Part shown: positions 30,701 to 45,700 of the stretch, piece after piece
How positions within the stretch are numbered: the first letter of the stretch is position 1
How the letters are laid out: each line of letters begins with the position of its first letter
NCBI GenBank assembly: GCA_022495005.1
Contig: JAGYXB010000825.1
Location: 7,006,001-7,070,000 of the forward strand
DNA length: 64,000 nucleotides
DNA from: Rhyacophila brunnea
Lineage: Eukaryota > Arthropoda > Insecta > Trichoptera > Rhyacophilidae
Direction of reading: 5' to 3'
Translations under genes and position numbers: made by a program
Notes under the pieces: model-generated
Told to the model about the DNA's origin: nothing
Seen by the model: the letters and a program-made list of their open reading frames with translations, nothing else
Database searches by the model: none

Positions 30701-33700
30701 CAACTTTGCGGGTGACGACGAATCATTTTTCTCTTCATCCGTGGACGTGGAATTGAGGATTACATCGATGTTCTGAAGAATCTGCCTGGCAAAGGAATTA
30801 TGTGTTAGAACCATAGAGGTACACCAGTATACTAAACATTACTGTAGGAGAATGACTTACAGGATGCAGGACATGGTGAAAAACAAACATTTTAAATCAT
30901 ATCATGATTATTTTTTAAGAATTAAGTATTTGATTTATAAAATCTTTTTTATTTAATTTTGTCAAAATAACAATCAGTTTGTTAGGTATGAGGAGTTTGA
31001 GAGATTAAAAAACATAAAATGGCCCTCCGTTTTCTAAATATCTTGATGATGATTTCTATATTTAGCTCCAGCTTTAGTATATCTTTCTTTTATCATTTAC
31101 TTCCATTATGGATTTTGTATAAAAAAAGACTAAAAAAACCCAAAAAAAACTATATTTGACACGTTAGCTTGAATTCACTGATACACAAAGTTAATTTAAA
31201 ATATAAATAAATAATAGAAGAATTCAATAAATATAAATATTTAAAAGATTTATTTGAATTAAGTGAATAATAAATGAGTTATATAAATTTTAGTAATCAG
31301 TGTGCCTTTCTTAGTGATCCTGATTATGAAAGTAGTAATTTACTTACGTATTTATATTGAGATATTGCCACCAAGTAGTGGACAATTCTACATGATATAC
31401 ATTTGTCAATTTAAAATTGCTAAAGATATAACTTATACTGATATGAACCCACTTGATTATCGCATAATCCTTGTCAGCTTTGATGAGATTCAAGATATCG
31501 TCCCATGCGGCAAGCAAGCTGAATTCCTGACTGGTCTCCAATTCTGGAGGATTGCCGTAAACCATTTGCACCGTGGATTGAATATCCTCAAAGCTATCGA
31601 CAAATTCATTAAAACTCTCTGCGAGGTTTAAGAATGGACGTTCGGAAAGCGTCACATTCGCTGTATGGTTTTTAGTCTGGAAAAAATAAAAACAAACTTT
31701 CATTAACAAGATATGATGACTCGCTCGAACCAATGAGCAGATGGGTTTGCCAAAGGATTAGACAACTAGATAACCACACTTGGCACTAGTAACGGATTAC
31801 AACCTGCAACTACAGGCTGTTTCGTTTATTGCAGAACCTAGTCTTGCACTATCGATTGGACTCCACATTCCTAAAAATTGTCTTAGGCTACAAACACACG
31901 GCAGTATATCCTTGAAAGAAACCTTCGAGCCTTTATGCATGAAAGTAAAGCTATTAATTTTTAATTTTTTTTTGATCATATCCGATCCTAATAAGATCAT
32001 ATGCACCTCCACAGAATGGAGGTTTGTATTAACAGATTTTTGTTTTTACGAGAAATGGATGTTAGCCTCTTGCTCAACCTACTCAACCACAAATTGAAAA
32101 CAAATGTGTATTTGCCAGACCAAGGATTCGAACCCGGGATCCACAACGTTATAGGCCGATGCTTTAGTTGCTCGGTTACGCCCCGTAAAGGTAACTAAAG
32201 CTAATGATTAAATTAACTGCAAGTCATTTCATATTGCAAGTTCACACTTATGCGATGAGATTTATTTGACAAGGTCGCACTGAGATAAAAATGGCTTGCA
32301 TTAGTGAACAATCATGAAAAATCGCAAATAGAATGTCAAGTCAACGTGAAGTTTTTAATCTGTGTACTCACAAATAATTTTAGTTTGTTAATATGTTGAA
32401 AGTTCTTCCACTCGCTTCGAAGGTTTTCTTTTTCACACAGCAGCTCTTCCAGAGCCGAGAAGGCAGTGGCTGCAGGTCCTTTCAAATCCAAGACTCCGCC
32501 CAAACTTTCCTCTGAACAAGGCCAACTCGGTTTAGCATTCAAAACGCTTAAGATTGCTGGCACATTACTTGGTTTAGTAGCTATGGATGTGGCAATGTCT
32601 CGAAGTAATGGTACAAAGTTTAGTCCAAAATCCTTGAAGTATTTCGAAGACAGAGGAAGTCCTTCAACTTCAAAATATTCATCACGTGTCATGAAAGCTG
32701 CAAAACGGAAACAAGATTTTTTATTCTCCATTGATTGTTGATAAATGCAGTATTGTAGTGTACAATATGTAAGTACGGTTATGGTTGACACCTGGAAACT
32801 GGATGATAAAAAGATTCATCAATTTATTGAAGCATTATCATAGTTGCAACACCGGATGTCATCAATGACTGTTGGTTATCTAGTTTGTAATGCATATCTA
32901 CCAGGGACGCAAAGGGTGACTTTTTGAAAGAGATAAGCTGTGGGAGTAACCATGCTTGTCATATTTACGGGAAATAAGAAGATAACCCAATATTACTACT
33001 GATGAATAGGTACGCTAAGAAGAAGAAATTTCAAAAGCTTAGTTGGTTTGTTATAATTAGTTTATAAAAATAAGCAATTAGTTTGAATTACTTATGTATT
33101 TTCCTAAACATTTATAAACGTAACATACGCTCAAAATATATTACCTATCATCTTTGAAAATATCCGTTGTTGTGTATATATTATGTTCCATAACAATTTA
33201 TAATTTAACCCGTAAAACTAGACATTTTAAAATACTTATATATTTAAGACACAGACTTAGGTAGATACAATATCACCTAAACTATTCTGGTCCATCCCTT
33301 GTCATGGCCGCATCATTGGGTTAAAACATGTCAGCTGTACGTATCAAACAGACAGACTCCATGTTCATTACGATTTATTCTCTTCCAAACTGCAAATGTT
33401 TGTTTTTTTAGAATTATCAATAACCATGTCCTTGCTTTTTCGTACAAGGTGGTTGTTAGTAATTTTGAACAATCACAAACACCCAAGCTTTGAGAAAAAC
33501 ACTTAAAAATTGTGTCTTCGCCGGGATCGAACCCAGAACTCTCGGGTGGAAGGCCAGCGCCTTACGCACTGCACCACGAGAGCCGCCCACCATTGCATGT
33601 TATTAATGTGATAAGAACCTCTTTGATGACTGGCTTCTATGACACAATGACGATCTGGCACATATATGCCGTAAAACCAGTTTCTTATGTTGTGTCACAG

Positions 33701-36700
33701 AGTGTAAATACGATGTCATAGCTGTCATATAATATGTATGTATAATATGTCGGAATGGCACAGATATGATCATAGACACTGAAACGCTCTTAGCATATTA
33801 TGTGCCAGATTGTCAGTGTCTGTTTTAACCTTTGCCGACACAATAATGTATAGTCAGAGCATGTGAGATGATGTACTATTGTGTTTGGAAGATTTGACCA
33901 AAATAGGCGACTTGACTTTTAATTTGACAAGTTGCATTATTTTGGGAGAGCAAGGTTCAAAAAATACGAATATATGCCCACCCCAATCGCAGACGATTGA
34001 CGTTTAAACATAAAATTTTTATTACACGGTTCTACGAGTTTTTTTTAGGGAGTCGAAAGCCAACTAACCAATAACAAAATGAGAATAGACATTATAAAAA
34101 AAATGTTTGTTATTTAAATTTAAAAAAATATTGCCGGCTGTACGGGAAATTCAGTTTTTAAATACACTAAACTACCATATTGAAATCGCTTGACCCCCTT
34201 TTGTCTTTACGAAGAAGGCAACCAGAAGTCTTAAGGTTACAGTATATTATATTTGCTAGAATGATTTTATACTTCTTAGAAGGGTATTTTATTCTAGACT
34301 ACATTTATATTAGAATAGATAAAGTGAACAAAACCCTAGAATGAATCTCTTAAGGGGGGACATGCTCAGCGTGGGGAATGCCAATAGAAATGGCGTATTT
34401 CAAAAAAATACTACCCTATTCTTAGGTCAATAATTATTATAAAGCAAACATTATTCGTAGAATGTTTATCACATTTGAATGGTCAAAGACATAGCTTATA
34501 ATCAGTATCTTTAAAATTATCTTTAAATGTGTAAATCTTGCCCATTTTTTGAATAATAAAATGCCTAATTCTTGTCAAATTTGGGATCACAGAGATTATC
34601 AATATAATTTTTTATTGTAAATATTTCACTATAATAATGTCGACATAAATTTTACTAATGGTTTTATAAATGCTTTTAATAATTAATAAATATAAAAAAT
34701 CTTAACACCACTTCACATGGACGTACTGAAATATGACTACAATCTAAAACATTAGAGCGAGAGGTTTAAAAGAATACTATTTTATGTAATAAAAATACGT
34801 TATGCAGTCATCAAATGTTTAAAATAAATATAAAGGATAATAAGGCTTCAAAATTATGTTAATAGATTATCTACAACGTTTAAGGAATGTCCAGGATCAT
34901 GCTTTGAAAATAGCATAAAAGCTCCATTTTGACGTACGCTGAGCATGTGGGCCGTTAAGGATAATTAGAGGAAGTGATTGTTGTAGTCGGAATTGTTGTT
35001 CAATAGTCCATAATAAGTTGAGTATACGGACAAAATCTTTATAAAACTCGCATGTAATATAACTGAATATTAATTAATACATAGTTCAATAGTAGATTAC
35101 ATCATCGTACCGTATAATACAATATTTAGTTTAGAATTATTTATTTTACCAACCTGATAACATTTTCATAAACTGGTTCAAGATGTACAGCAGACTGTCG
35201 ACAGCGTCTGTCCTGATTTTCATTTGAGACCACATTGGAAACTGATCAAACGAAAATAATTTCTTGTCGAGTGTGTCCATTAATCGTGAAAACAAACTTA
35301 CACTGAAAAAAAGACAAAACATATATATACATATGAATATAGAGGCTTATTGGATCAATCGACATTTGTGTTTAATTAATCATAAATAGTAATGAGCCAG
35401 GCTTTGGAATATTCAGATAGTCATATCCGAAAGCTATAACATACTATTTGCTCTACCTGTGGCTTCATAAATTTCAGTTCTTTTACAATACTTGATTAAT
35501 TCATCCTACATACATGTCATAGACATCTGAGAAGTCAAATATAAAGGTCCTCGCAAGGCGTATATTCTAATTGTATTTTGTTTTTAGACTGTCACGGTGT
35601 ATATTGTCGAACAAGAACTTCTCGACGTGTTAAAACTGTGAACTAACACGCCCCTCCTGTGCGGTTAATCGCACTTCCGTTTACAAATGAAGAACGCCCC
35701 CAAATTTATCATTTCATTTTATGCGTAATTTGATGCTTTTTATAATAAAAAATATGTCTAAAACGATCAGGAGTGATGTTAGAATTATTATTAGTAAAAT
35801 TTTGGTTTATTACGAAGTAAAAAAGGAGATGCATCTAAAAAGAGAGCCGATACATTTTTTAAACACGCGTTGCTGCCATGACAGGTACGTCACTGAGAAG
35901 TCTTCTATATGCGACTACAGCGACTTTCTGTTATCGACGAGATCGTGTTGTCGGACAGTTCTACTTTCTCTTTCTTTCCTCGATGTTTTGTTGTTGTTTC
36001 ATTTTTTAGGGTAAGCCAAAGAGTAAATAAAATGTGTTACATAGTTGTTGTATTTATTAAGATGAAAACTGACAGATTGGATATTGGATTTTAACATTAT
36101 CAGGGTTTTGGTGTATTTTAATAGCTTTATGAATAACTTTTGAGCAACTCTGGTTAACTCAACTCATTATTTAACACAAATTTCGCAGCATTCCCGGTCA
36201 TATATCTAACAGTAGACATAATCCGTTGAGAGTGCCCTTTACAACATACCTGATACACTGATGAAAGAAAGAATGCATGCCAACTGACCAAAGACAAAGT
36301 ACAAAAACAAATAACTATGAACCTCTTAAGCAAGAGTGCATTCGTCATCATCTCAAGTGAATACGTTAATAATAATTAATAAAGAAAAATAGTTTGCAGG
36401 GTTATTATGCACCAGCTATAAACAAATAAAACAAGAAGACAAAATATTACCTGAGCTGTAAAACATTATTGGGCCGACCGTCAAATACCCATGTTTGCTG
36501 AAGTCTGTCGGAAAGCAGTCTGGCGTTGGACCACACATCCTCATCAATATCCGAGTTTAGAGTGAAGATAAATCCGAAACGGGAGTCCATCTTGTTGTAC
36601 AGTTGTTGCATTGTTTTGATTATCAGGGTCCAGTTCACCTCACTCTCTTTAGATTTTGGTTTTGTACCGTCGATGAAGGAATACATCTAAACACAATGAA

Positions 36701-39700
36701 ACCATTTAATATATTTATTCAATGAAAAGAAAAAACATTTAAATAGTATTGTGCATGTATATTGGGACGTTCCTTTCATAATAAGGATTAATCCGGTCTA
36801 GTTAGTGGAAGTTGTGAACATCATCAATGAAGAGTCATAATGACTAGGGATTACTAAAGTAGTTACGAGTACTTTATATATTTTTAATTTATAAGAGACA
36901 ATGCGGGTAAATCATATTATGTACCACACAATGCGTAGGTAATTTTTGCAAATTGTTTACAAGGATTGGTTGACAGACATTCACTAGACACCTTTTACGG
37001 GATTGATAAGATGAAGAAGTAAAGGAAGAAAATCTTAGACCTAATTAAATTATTTCTACTATTTTACTTGTAGCATACTTTTATTGAAAATACACTATAT
37101 TCATAAATCTTGTGTAAATTCAGTCTAAATTATTAACAAATGCAGACATCAAGATTAAGTGGTTAGCCATCTTGATGGAATTTAAAACACTTCAGATAGT
37201 ATAGTTATTAATTCTTTCGACACTTGTTAATTATTTAATTATTTATTAGTTAACTGTGGCAAAATTCAATTTTATTTAATTCTGATAATGTTTAATTGCA
37301 CATCGCAACATACGTCTCGTACAGGATAAGAATTACTCACAAAGACACTTGGGTCGGTGGGTTAATAGTTGGTTGAGTATATTCGAATTCCACTCAGGCC
37401 AATATTTTTTCTAGGATTCTTTTGATAGATATGTTTCCGAGACTTATTTGAAAAAAAAAAAAAAAACATCTGCAACACTACCCCACTCCGGCTATGACAG
37501 TCAACACAATAGAAATAGACATGTGATTTACAAGCTTCTAAATCAAGACGTTTCCCGTTCCGTATGTTCGTTATTGCAGCTATCTTTCTATTATAATCAT
37601 TATTCAACTCACCAGTTTGATGAATTTATCATCTTCAAGATTACTGTGAAGCTTGTTTGTGACAGCTGTGGAAATCTGGCAGAGTAACTGCGTCATTTCG
37701 ATTGGATCAGCATCAGAAGGAAATACGATATAGTCATTGGTGTCTAGAAGATTTCCGCAATTAGTGCTGTTGGCACATCTCTCGGCGAGTCCACAGAATA
37801 CGGTGTTATGGTCTGCTGTCAGCACACTTAGGGTCTATAAAAATAAAAACACACAGATGGTGAGTAAATTGAATTATGAATACAATTATGACATTCAAAC
37901 AAATGGTTCATTGAACGTTACATACCTACACATCATCATAATAAATGAGGCTTGTTTCTTTGTTTATTTACTTATTATAAAGTTATTGTCACCATACATT
38001 CCTTCCTTCTTCCAAAAAACAAAGACGTGGTAAAGTGTTTTGTTAAATGCATGAGTGCAAACACTGCTCTAAGAGATGTGTGTTAGATAATATAAGGGTT
38101 AGTTGATGGATAAAGTTTCGTAGAGAAAAGACATGTTTATTGAAAACATAATGTCATATCGGACATTGAATTTTCCTGAAAGAGCCGGAAGCCACGTCTT
38201 GAAATGGAAATGGAGCTCGTCATCCTTATTAATATTTCTGGGTTGCCAGTGTATTTATTATATTGGAGTTGAGAATATCATCATCCTTTTTGAGTTAGTG
38301 AAACACTCCATAATCGTTAGATTAAAATTTTTTGCTTAAAATAACCACATATTTGTACTTGACACAGTAGTTTGGAAACACAGATATATGATATTAATAA
38401 GCAATGAATACAAACATCAGCTGGCCTATTCTAACATATCACTTAACATCAAAAAAGAGCTAATTGTGATTTCACATAAGTATATCACATTTATCATTTT
38501 ACGTATTCCGGCGGTTAAATATGTAAGAAAGTAAACAGTCTGAACTGTCAAAAGGTGATATCTTTTAACAGCCCCTTTCTTCGCCGTGCTAACTTTGAGA
38601 ACGAGACAGAGTATTTCAATTTTACAAGATCCGACTGTTTTGTTGATATAATGGAAACTAAAGTGATAACCGTTAAGAATAGACCTGCAGTATAGAATAT
38701 AGATAATAGATATATGTCTATGGCCATACTTGATCAGTTTCAATTTGACTTATAGGTAGTCTTTCAAATGAACAAAATTAAGTTACTATCAAAAAATTCA
38801 AATTAAATCAAATTTAGAATTATGAATTATTAACAAGAATCTACTCTACTAGAATTAAGTAGATGAAAATCTGCTATTAGTTATCATATTATTTTTATTA
38901 ACTGAAGAATATATTGGATAAAAAAGCTAACCAATATTATATAAATCATGTAAGATGTAATTCATAATCTTACTTTTTCTTTATCATGAAGGGTGGCAAG
39001 TGTCAGTTCGGTGAGGCTGACAAAGTGCTTTTGGATATCGGCCATCAGTTTCTGCGGGATGTCATCGATTTGTTTTGACAATGCTGTAAGTACGTCTGTG
39101 ACCTGAAGAAGAGTCGGCGAGATGTACGTCTCTAAGATGCTGTTCTCTGCAATTATTTCCCGAGCCAGAGCGCTGTGAACTGTTACTCTAAAAGAATCAT
39201 AATATTACTTAATCAATAGACATAGCATATCATTAATGGTGACGGCTTGATACTAAACAATTGTTAACGTTCACCATGACATGGTAAATTAATTTAAATG
39301 TGAGAATTTTCTAATCTTAATATCAACAAGGCAATTGCCACAAATAGTATTGATTTATTATTCCATCTGTAAGTAATTAAATTACAACATGAGAAATTCC
39401 ACACTTTGAATACTGTGAAAATATTTTTGTCTGTAGTTGTAATTAATACTAAACTTGTAATAATAGAGAAATAAGGATTATCAGTTTCTGCCAAAAGTTG
39501 GTAAGTCGATATATTAGGTGTTTAGAGTTAACAATGGATTATCCATAAATCGAGGGTATACTGACAGAAAGCATTAAGTCATTAAAACAAGTTCTGAGAC
39601 AATCGGAAAAAGGACTTTAATTTTTATTCAAAGCGTTCTCCCATGTAGATTTTTTTATGATTTAAAAACATTTTTTCTACATTATAAAGACTAACCTTTA

Positions 39701-42700
39701 CGGCAAACACAATAGTCCTGTATTTTGTATACGCAGAACGCATTAGGTCATTATCATGCTTTCTATCAGAATCAAAAAATAACCGTATGTTTTAATAATG
39801 TTTCTATTTTCTCACCATTATATCCTATGCCTTTGTGCGTTTTACCAGGACGTAGAGTGTAAAATTGTATACATTTTGGCATTTAAAACAGAAAAACAGC
39901 AAAAACTGAGTTAATGCGTTCTATCAGTATATCTCGAAATGAGCCATTTTTTAAAATGTTCAGGACACAAAAAAAACCTCGTTACTTTATAGGCCCAACT
40001 TCGTATTATTATAGTTCTTCTGCTGTACAGTTCATTCGTGGGGTTGCTGCCAAATGTTGGTAAGTCGAATTCAAGATCATCCGATATATAGAACATGCAC
40101 ATAGAGCAGAAAGAAATTAGCATTATGACTAATTTTAGAGGGCATGTCAAACTTTCAAATTGCAATTACCCCATAATATGATTTCGAGACTTACCAACAT
40201 TTGGCAGTAACCCTACGATATATAAAATATACTGAACATCGTCAGTTTATTCTGAGATAAGCCGAATATGTTAGAACAAAGCTTCAAGCGGAAATATCCG
40301 AGCCATTTGTATCACTGAATGGCCTAAGGCAAGGTGACGCTCTGGCATGCCTTCTTTTCAATATTGCGCTAGAAAAAGCGATGCGGGATGCAAAGATTGA
40401 TGCCCGTGGCAGCGCCGCCACGATATTTACTAAGCCTGTGCAGCTGCTGGCATATGCCGATGATATCTACATCATTGCCATATCAGAATTGGTGCTGAAA
40501 AAGGCATTCACAGCACTAGAAGCCTCTGCCAAAAGTATGGGTTTATAAATAAACGAGGCAAAAACTAAATACATGCCTGTCTATGTCACACCACGAGAAG
40601 TCGTACCAAAGTTAGATATTGGTGCATACAAGTTTGATACGGTCGACAGTTTCATATACCTTGGATCTCTTGTAACTCTCCACATAATGTTATTACAGAA
40701 GAAATCAACAAGAGAATCATGTCTGCGAATAAATGCTACTTTGGTCTGTTAACCCTTTCTAAGCGTTACGAATCCCGACTTAGTACAACAGTGCGCGTTG
40801 TTATTTCAAGCATCAATAAATCGTAATAAATGTCAGTCAAACATACACAAATAGAGTAGTAAAAAATCGGAGTCAAGTTCAAAAATGATTATGACAGAAC
40901 CTAATATTTTATGTGACTCTAAAAATAAACATTCGTCGCCTAAAACTGATAAGAAATCACGAACAAGATTTCTTCATTGAAAAAATGCCGGCTTACTCGA
41001 GCGGCGCCATGACACTTACGAAATGGTGCTGGACTAATGCGTCGATGACAGATTAACAAGTGTAAGAACAGTTCAGTATTATAGTCTACGGCTACGATTT
41101 CGACAAATATGTCATACACATAATGAATAATAATATGGTTTATGACTTTTATGAGCATTTTTGTTGAGTGTGTTAAAAAAATATCAGTCATAAATAGCTA
41201 ATTTTTATAGCATCCAGGACATCTCAAACTGTGTAACTTTTATTTGAACTCCCATACACATTGCAGCACTGCAGGTCGAGTATAAATAAATCATCCTTGA
41301 GAACTACTGGATATTTGAGAGTAATGTACTTACCACCAGTGCCTGGTTTGTACCTACCATTGACCCCGAACTGAATGGAATCGAATGACACATAGTTTAT
41401 AACAAAACGGTTTATTTTTCGAATACCTATTAGGCTATTACAATTCGTAAAATATTAAATTTCAAACACTTTTTGCACTTCTAAATGCTTTATAGTCACC
41501 ACAATTTTATTTTCAAGTTCATTTGTTTTTTTTTTTATTATATTACTTCAATAACCTGTGGGTCTATTCTATACTTATCGAACACTAAAGTGATAAATAG
41601 TATCAAACTTAGGGTAGGTTTGTATCAAAATATTAGCACTTATTGTAACAATTACACGAAGTTGGTTTTTATTGTTGCAATAAGTGCGATATTTCAACAG
41701 CAGCAAGATAGGTGCTGTTAAAATATAGCACTTATTGCAACAATAAAAACCAACTTCGTGTAATTGTTACAATAAGTGCTAACATTTTGATACAAACCTA
41801 CCCTAAGTATGATAATATTTATTACTTTATCACTTTAGCGGTCGATAAGTATAGAATAGACCCACTGGTACTAGAATAGGTAATCTCTTATTTTATTATA
41901 ATGACATGATAGTAAGTAACTCGAGTTATTTTCGACTATAAATATAAGAAGAATTCTCCATAAAAAAAAATAGTAGTCATGAATCAAACCCTTTTGAATA
42001 GTGTTACGAAAAAAATAATTCTCAAGTGTCTGTCTCACACCAGCAGACGATGATTTGCCGCGCAGTGTATAAAAATTCAGTAGCGCGGGACCTGGTGTAG
42101 CGTAATACGACAATTTCTGCATTTATGCGGGAACGGGCATCTGATTGTTCGTGTCTTTTCTTTATAAATGGCTGATAACTAGGGTAAATAAATAATTTTT
42201 GTCTGTTTCACCTAATTCTATAACCAGAAAATAGTATTTAAAAATGTTAATCAATGATAAACAAAGAGACATATTGAATCGCGGACTCCTAGGTATATTT
42301 AAATGACACCTTGTTCAAATTATTTTCCGAAACTATTTACTCGCGGATAATATAATAGCAGATAGGCGAATGAATGCAATCTCCAAAAGCATTCCTTTTG
42401 TAAAAATATTTTGTAAATTCACTTTGATCAATGTAAATTTCGAATATTCTATTTAACAGTTTACGCACCAAATAGTTTTTCAATCATTAAAAAACAATAT
42501 AACTTATTATATCGCAAACTCGTATCGTTACAAACACGTCAGTCAAATGTCTTCGACGCACATGCACTAAGAAGCGATAAGACACTATATACGCGGCAAA
42601 TTTGAATTGGCCCGATGACTGATATTTTTTTATTCAAGACACGCTCCCGAAAAATATTTATTTAAATTAGATAGAACAAAAGTTTAGGCTATCCATTGAC

Positions 42701-45700
42701 AGATGTCAAGAGAAGGATGATTTCTGAATAAATTAAATCAATGTTCGAATTATTCGCGCCTGGCCGAAAGGAGTACTAGGCAAACGAAAATCGAAATGAC
42801 TTTAGTCAGCTGACGCGCGGATGACTCGCGCGTATAGGCTGACTAAAGTCAGTTGCCGCGTTAGAAAGGTTAAGACATTTTAAGTCCCGCTTACTATCTC
42901 GTCGAACTAAAAGCACTCTTTACAAGACACTTATAAAGCCAGTGCTCACCTACGCATCGGAAATCTGGACATTAACTTTGCGAAATGAACGAGCCCTGAA
43001 CATCTTTGAAAGAAAAATTCTCCGCCGTATATATGGACCGATCAGGGATGGCACCAATTGGAGGAGAAGATATAATGCTGAGCTCTACAGGCTGTACGAA
43101 GATTGCAGCGCAGTTCAATCAATTAAGATTGGGAGACTGCAATGGTTAGGTCATGTGCACCGTATGAATGACAATGAACCGGCAAAGAGAGTGATGTCCA
43201 GCAATCCAATAGGACGTAGAAGAAGAGGGAGGCCAAAGATTCGCTGGTTAGATGGAGCTGCCAGTGACTGCCGTATTCTGGGGATACCAAATTGGAAAGC
43301 GGCCACACTGGATAGGGACAGGTGGAGGGAGCTGTTGGAGGAGGCCAGGACCCACACCGGGTTGTCGCGCCCCTGATGATGATGATGATGATAGAACAAA
43401 TCGCCGCATATTAATTACTTGGCGTTACTATATTATATGTAGGCAGGTACTGCATGCCTATTATAATACCTTGATCACAATACATACTTAGGTAGGTAAT
43501 GTCATTCTTTTCGTTTGTGATAATCATTTAACTCCATCTAACAGACAGTCTTCGCCACTGATTAGGTTTAGATTACAATATAAAATCAATGAAACTTACA
43601 AAATAATGTTAGATGTTTTAGCCTTTGATTTCAACACGTTGACTATGTCAGTAAAATTGTTATTATCGATCAGCGAGTTCCAATCTGTCGGAAGCTTTTG
43701 CACATTTTTCAACATTTGTTCATCGTTAATAAAATTATAAAATTCTGTGACATTTTTCAAGACATCTTTGATTTCGACAAACTGATCTTCAATATTCTTT
43801 CCAAGAGTGTCGGACACCACCATGGATGCCATTTCATTGATCATCTTGCTGGAATTGTAAACTCCAAAACTGTCAATGATGTCTGTGATGAAGTTTCTCC
43901 ATTGCGAGTTGCATACCAGCGGTCGGATGACGGTCGCCTCGTCTTTCGATATTTTGAGGAATGTCTGAATGCGGTACTGGTCGCAGAATATTTGGCCGGG
44001 ATTTTTTATCTTCCTCGTCAATGCCTGCAAAGAAGTTCACAATGTTTTTGAGTAAACAAGATTCAAACATTATTATATAATAATCAAAACCTGCGACTTT
44101 TCGTAAGCGGTTACTGAGATCCCCGGGGTTCCAGCGGCTAGCTCAGGTGTCCATCGAACCCCGGATTCACAAAGAAAAGGTACGATATATTTGAGGGTGG
44201 AATTAAATAAAACCACGTCTGTCTCGTGTAACTTGGTATTCCTTATATTTTACACTTTCTTTACATGTTTAGGTTTTTACAATTAGTTACGCAGGTCCGT
44301 ATATGTCGGAAAGGGGACGCTTACTAACTTTTTTTTTTTTTAAACTTCGCGTACCCACGCCATTAGTAAAAGGGACTAGTGATTGGCCAAATCTTGATCG
44401 CATGATCTTTGATTCGGCGAATCACGAGCCTGACCCTGGCGCCGGCGCGCGAGGATTTCACGCACAATGCGCGGCAAAATTGATTATATTTGATTACTTA
44501 TATTTAGTCTTAAAATTATCGCTTTCATCCATCATCATTTATACTTTTTAAATTAAATTAAATTTATCTTAATTACACCTCCGCCCAATATGTGATTTTC
44601 ACACACCGGACGAAGGCCCTTACTTATAAATAAAAAATACTTACGTGGTTGAGCAAGGAATCAGATTAGATGTTTTATGAAGCCGTTTCTAGAGGTCAGG
44701 GTTACGTTTCGACTTGAGCTACTAAATGATTATTTTACACCGGGAGAAGCCCGCCTGTAACAGGGGTGTATCAATTCGCCCCATCTGGATTAAAGTCGAA
44801 AGGTACGCCCTGATCTCATCGGCCACCCATCCAATTCCTTGTTCATCCGTTAAGTACATGGCATGATAACAGTTTATAAAAAAAATTCAACTACAATCTA
44901 ACTATTCTAACAAAAAAAAAAAAAACTCTACACAACTAACTTTACGTATTGTTTCTATATTTATTTTAATTACTATTTTCCTGCTCAAAGCAATGCTCCT
45001 GAATAAGTCAGAGTTTGATTTATTTTCCTTTCTTATTATCATTTGTCATAATTTATTATTATTTTATTTTTCTCCTGTAATGTCGTGCGTTTATTTTGTT
45101 TTCGTAATGTTTTTGTTATTCTTCTCGTTCTTTTATACTAGTCAGCGGAGGGGTCGTGGAGCTGCAGTCTTCGACTCTTGGGCTGTCCAGTTTTTTTTGT
45201 ATTCCGAGAGGCTACATTTGTAGACGTTTGGCCCTCGTTCGGAATTATTATTTCGTGTTATGTTTTTCTTCTTCTGGTGCAATAGGAGCGTACCTCGTTT
45301 GGCGTCGTCTGCCTTTGCAACCAGGGCGTGGTAGTGGCGTTACTATTGAGCCAGGCTCGTTTCGAGCAGCGGATATCTTTCTGTGGAAAGTTTTCCACTG
45401 ATCTGCTGGTCTCTGGAGTATCACCTCATAGATGGACAGGTACTGTGTCTCCATCTGTTCCTATTACTGCGGGCAAGGCATCGTATAGCGGTACAACGGC
45501 CAGGCTCGTTGACGGCGGCACGGCTTTCTCACAGGTACTAGGATGGATTTTCACAATAAGTATCCTTTTCCCTTTCTTTTTTTTATAGATGGTTACACTT
45601 CGGAGGTACCTCTTGTTGTTTCACGATATCTTTCAGGCGTCACGTCCCTAGCCTCCTCATGAACCTGCGATGAGAAAGGAGAGTGCGCACTCTCCACACC

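Noticed and set aside
37448..37465. Processed pseudogene tail at the 16-A run
   Set aside because: No coding remnant or target duplication next to it.
42942..43376. Independent host gene with GHVHRM motif
   Set aside because: It is the C-terminal part of the retrotransposon polyprotein interrupted by the TTAA insertion.
45513..45600. Mini-intron on the plus strand (CACAG/GTACTAGG ... TTTTTTTATAG)
   Set aside because: Splice-like signals exist but the flanking frames show no conserved protein and the element reads on the other strand.
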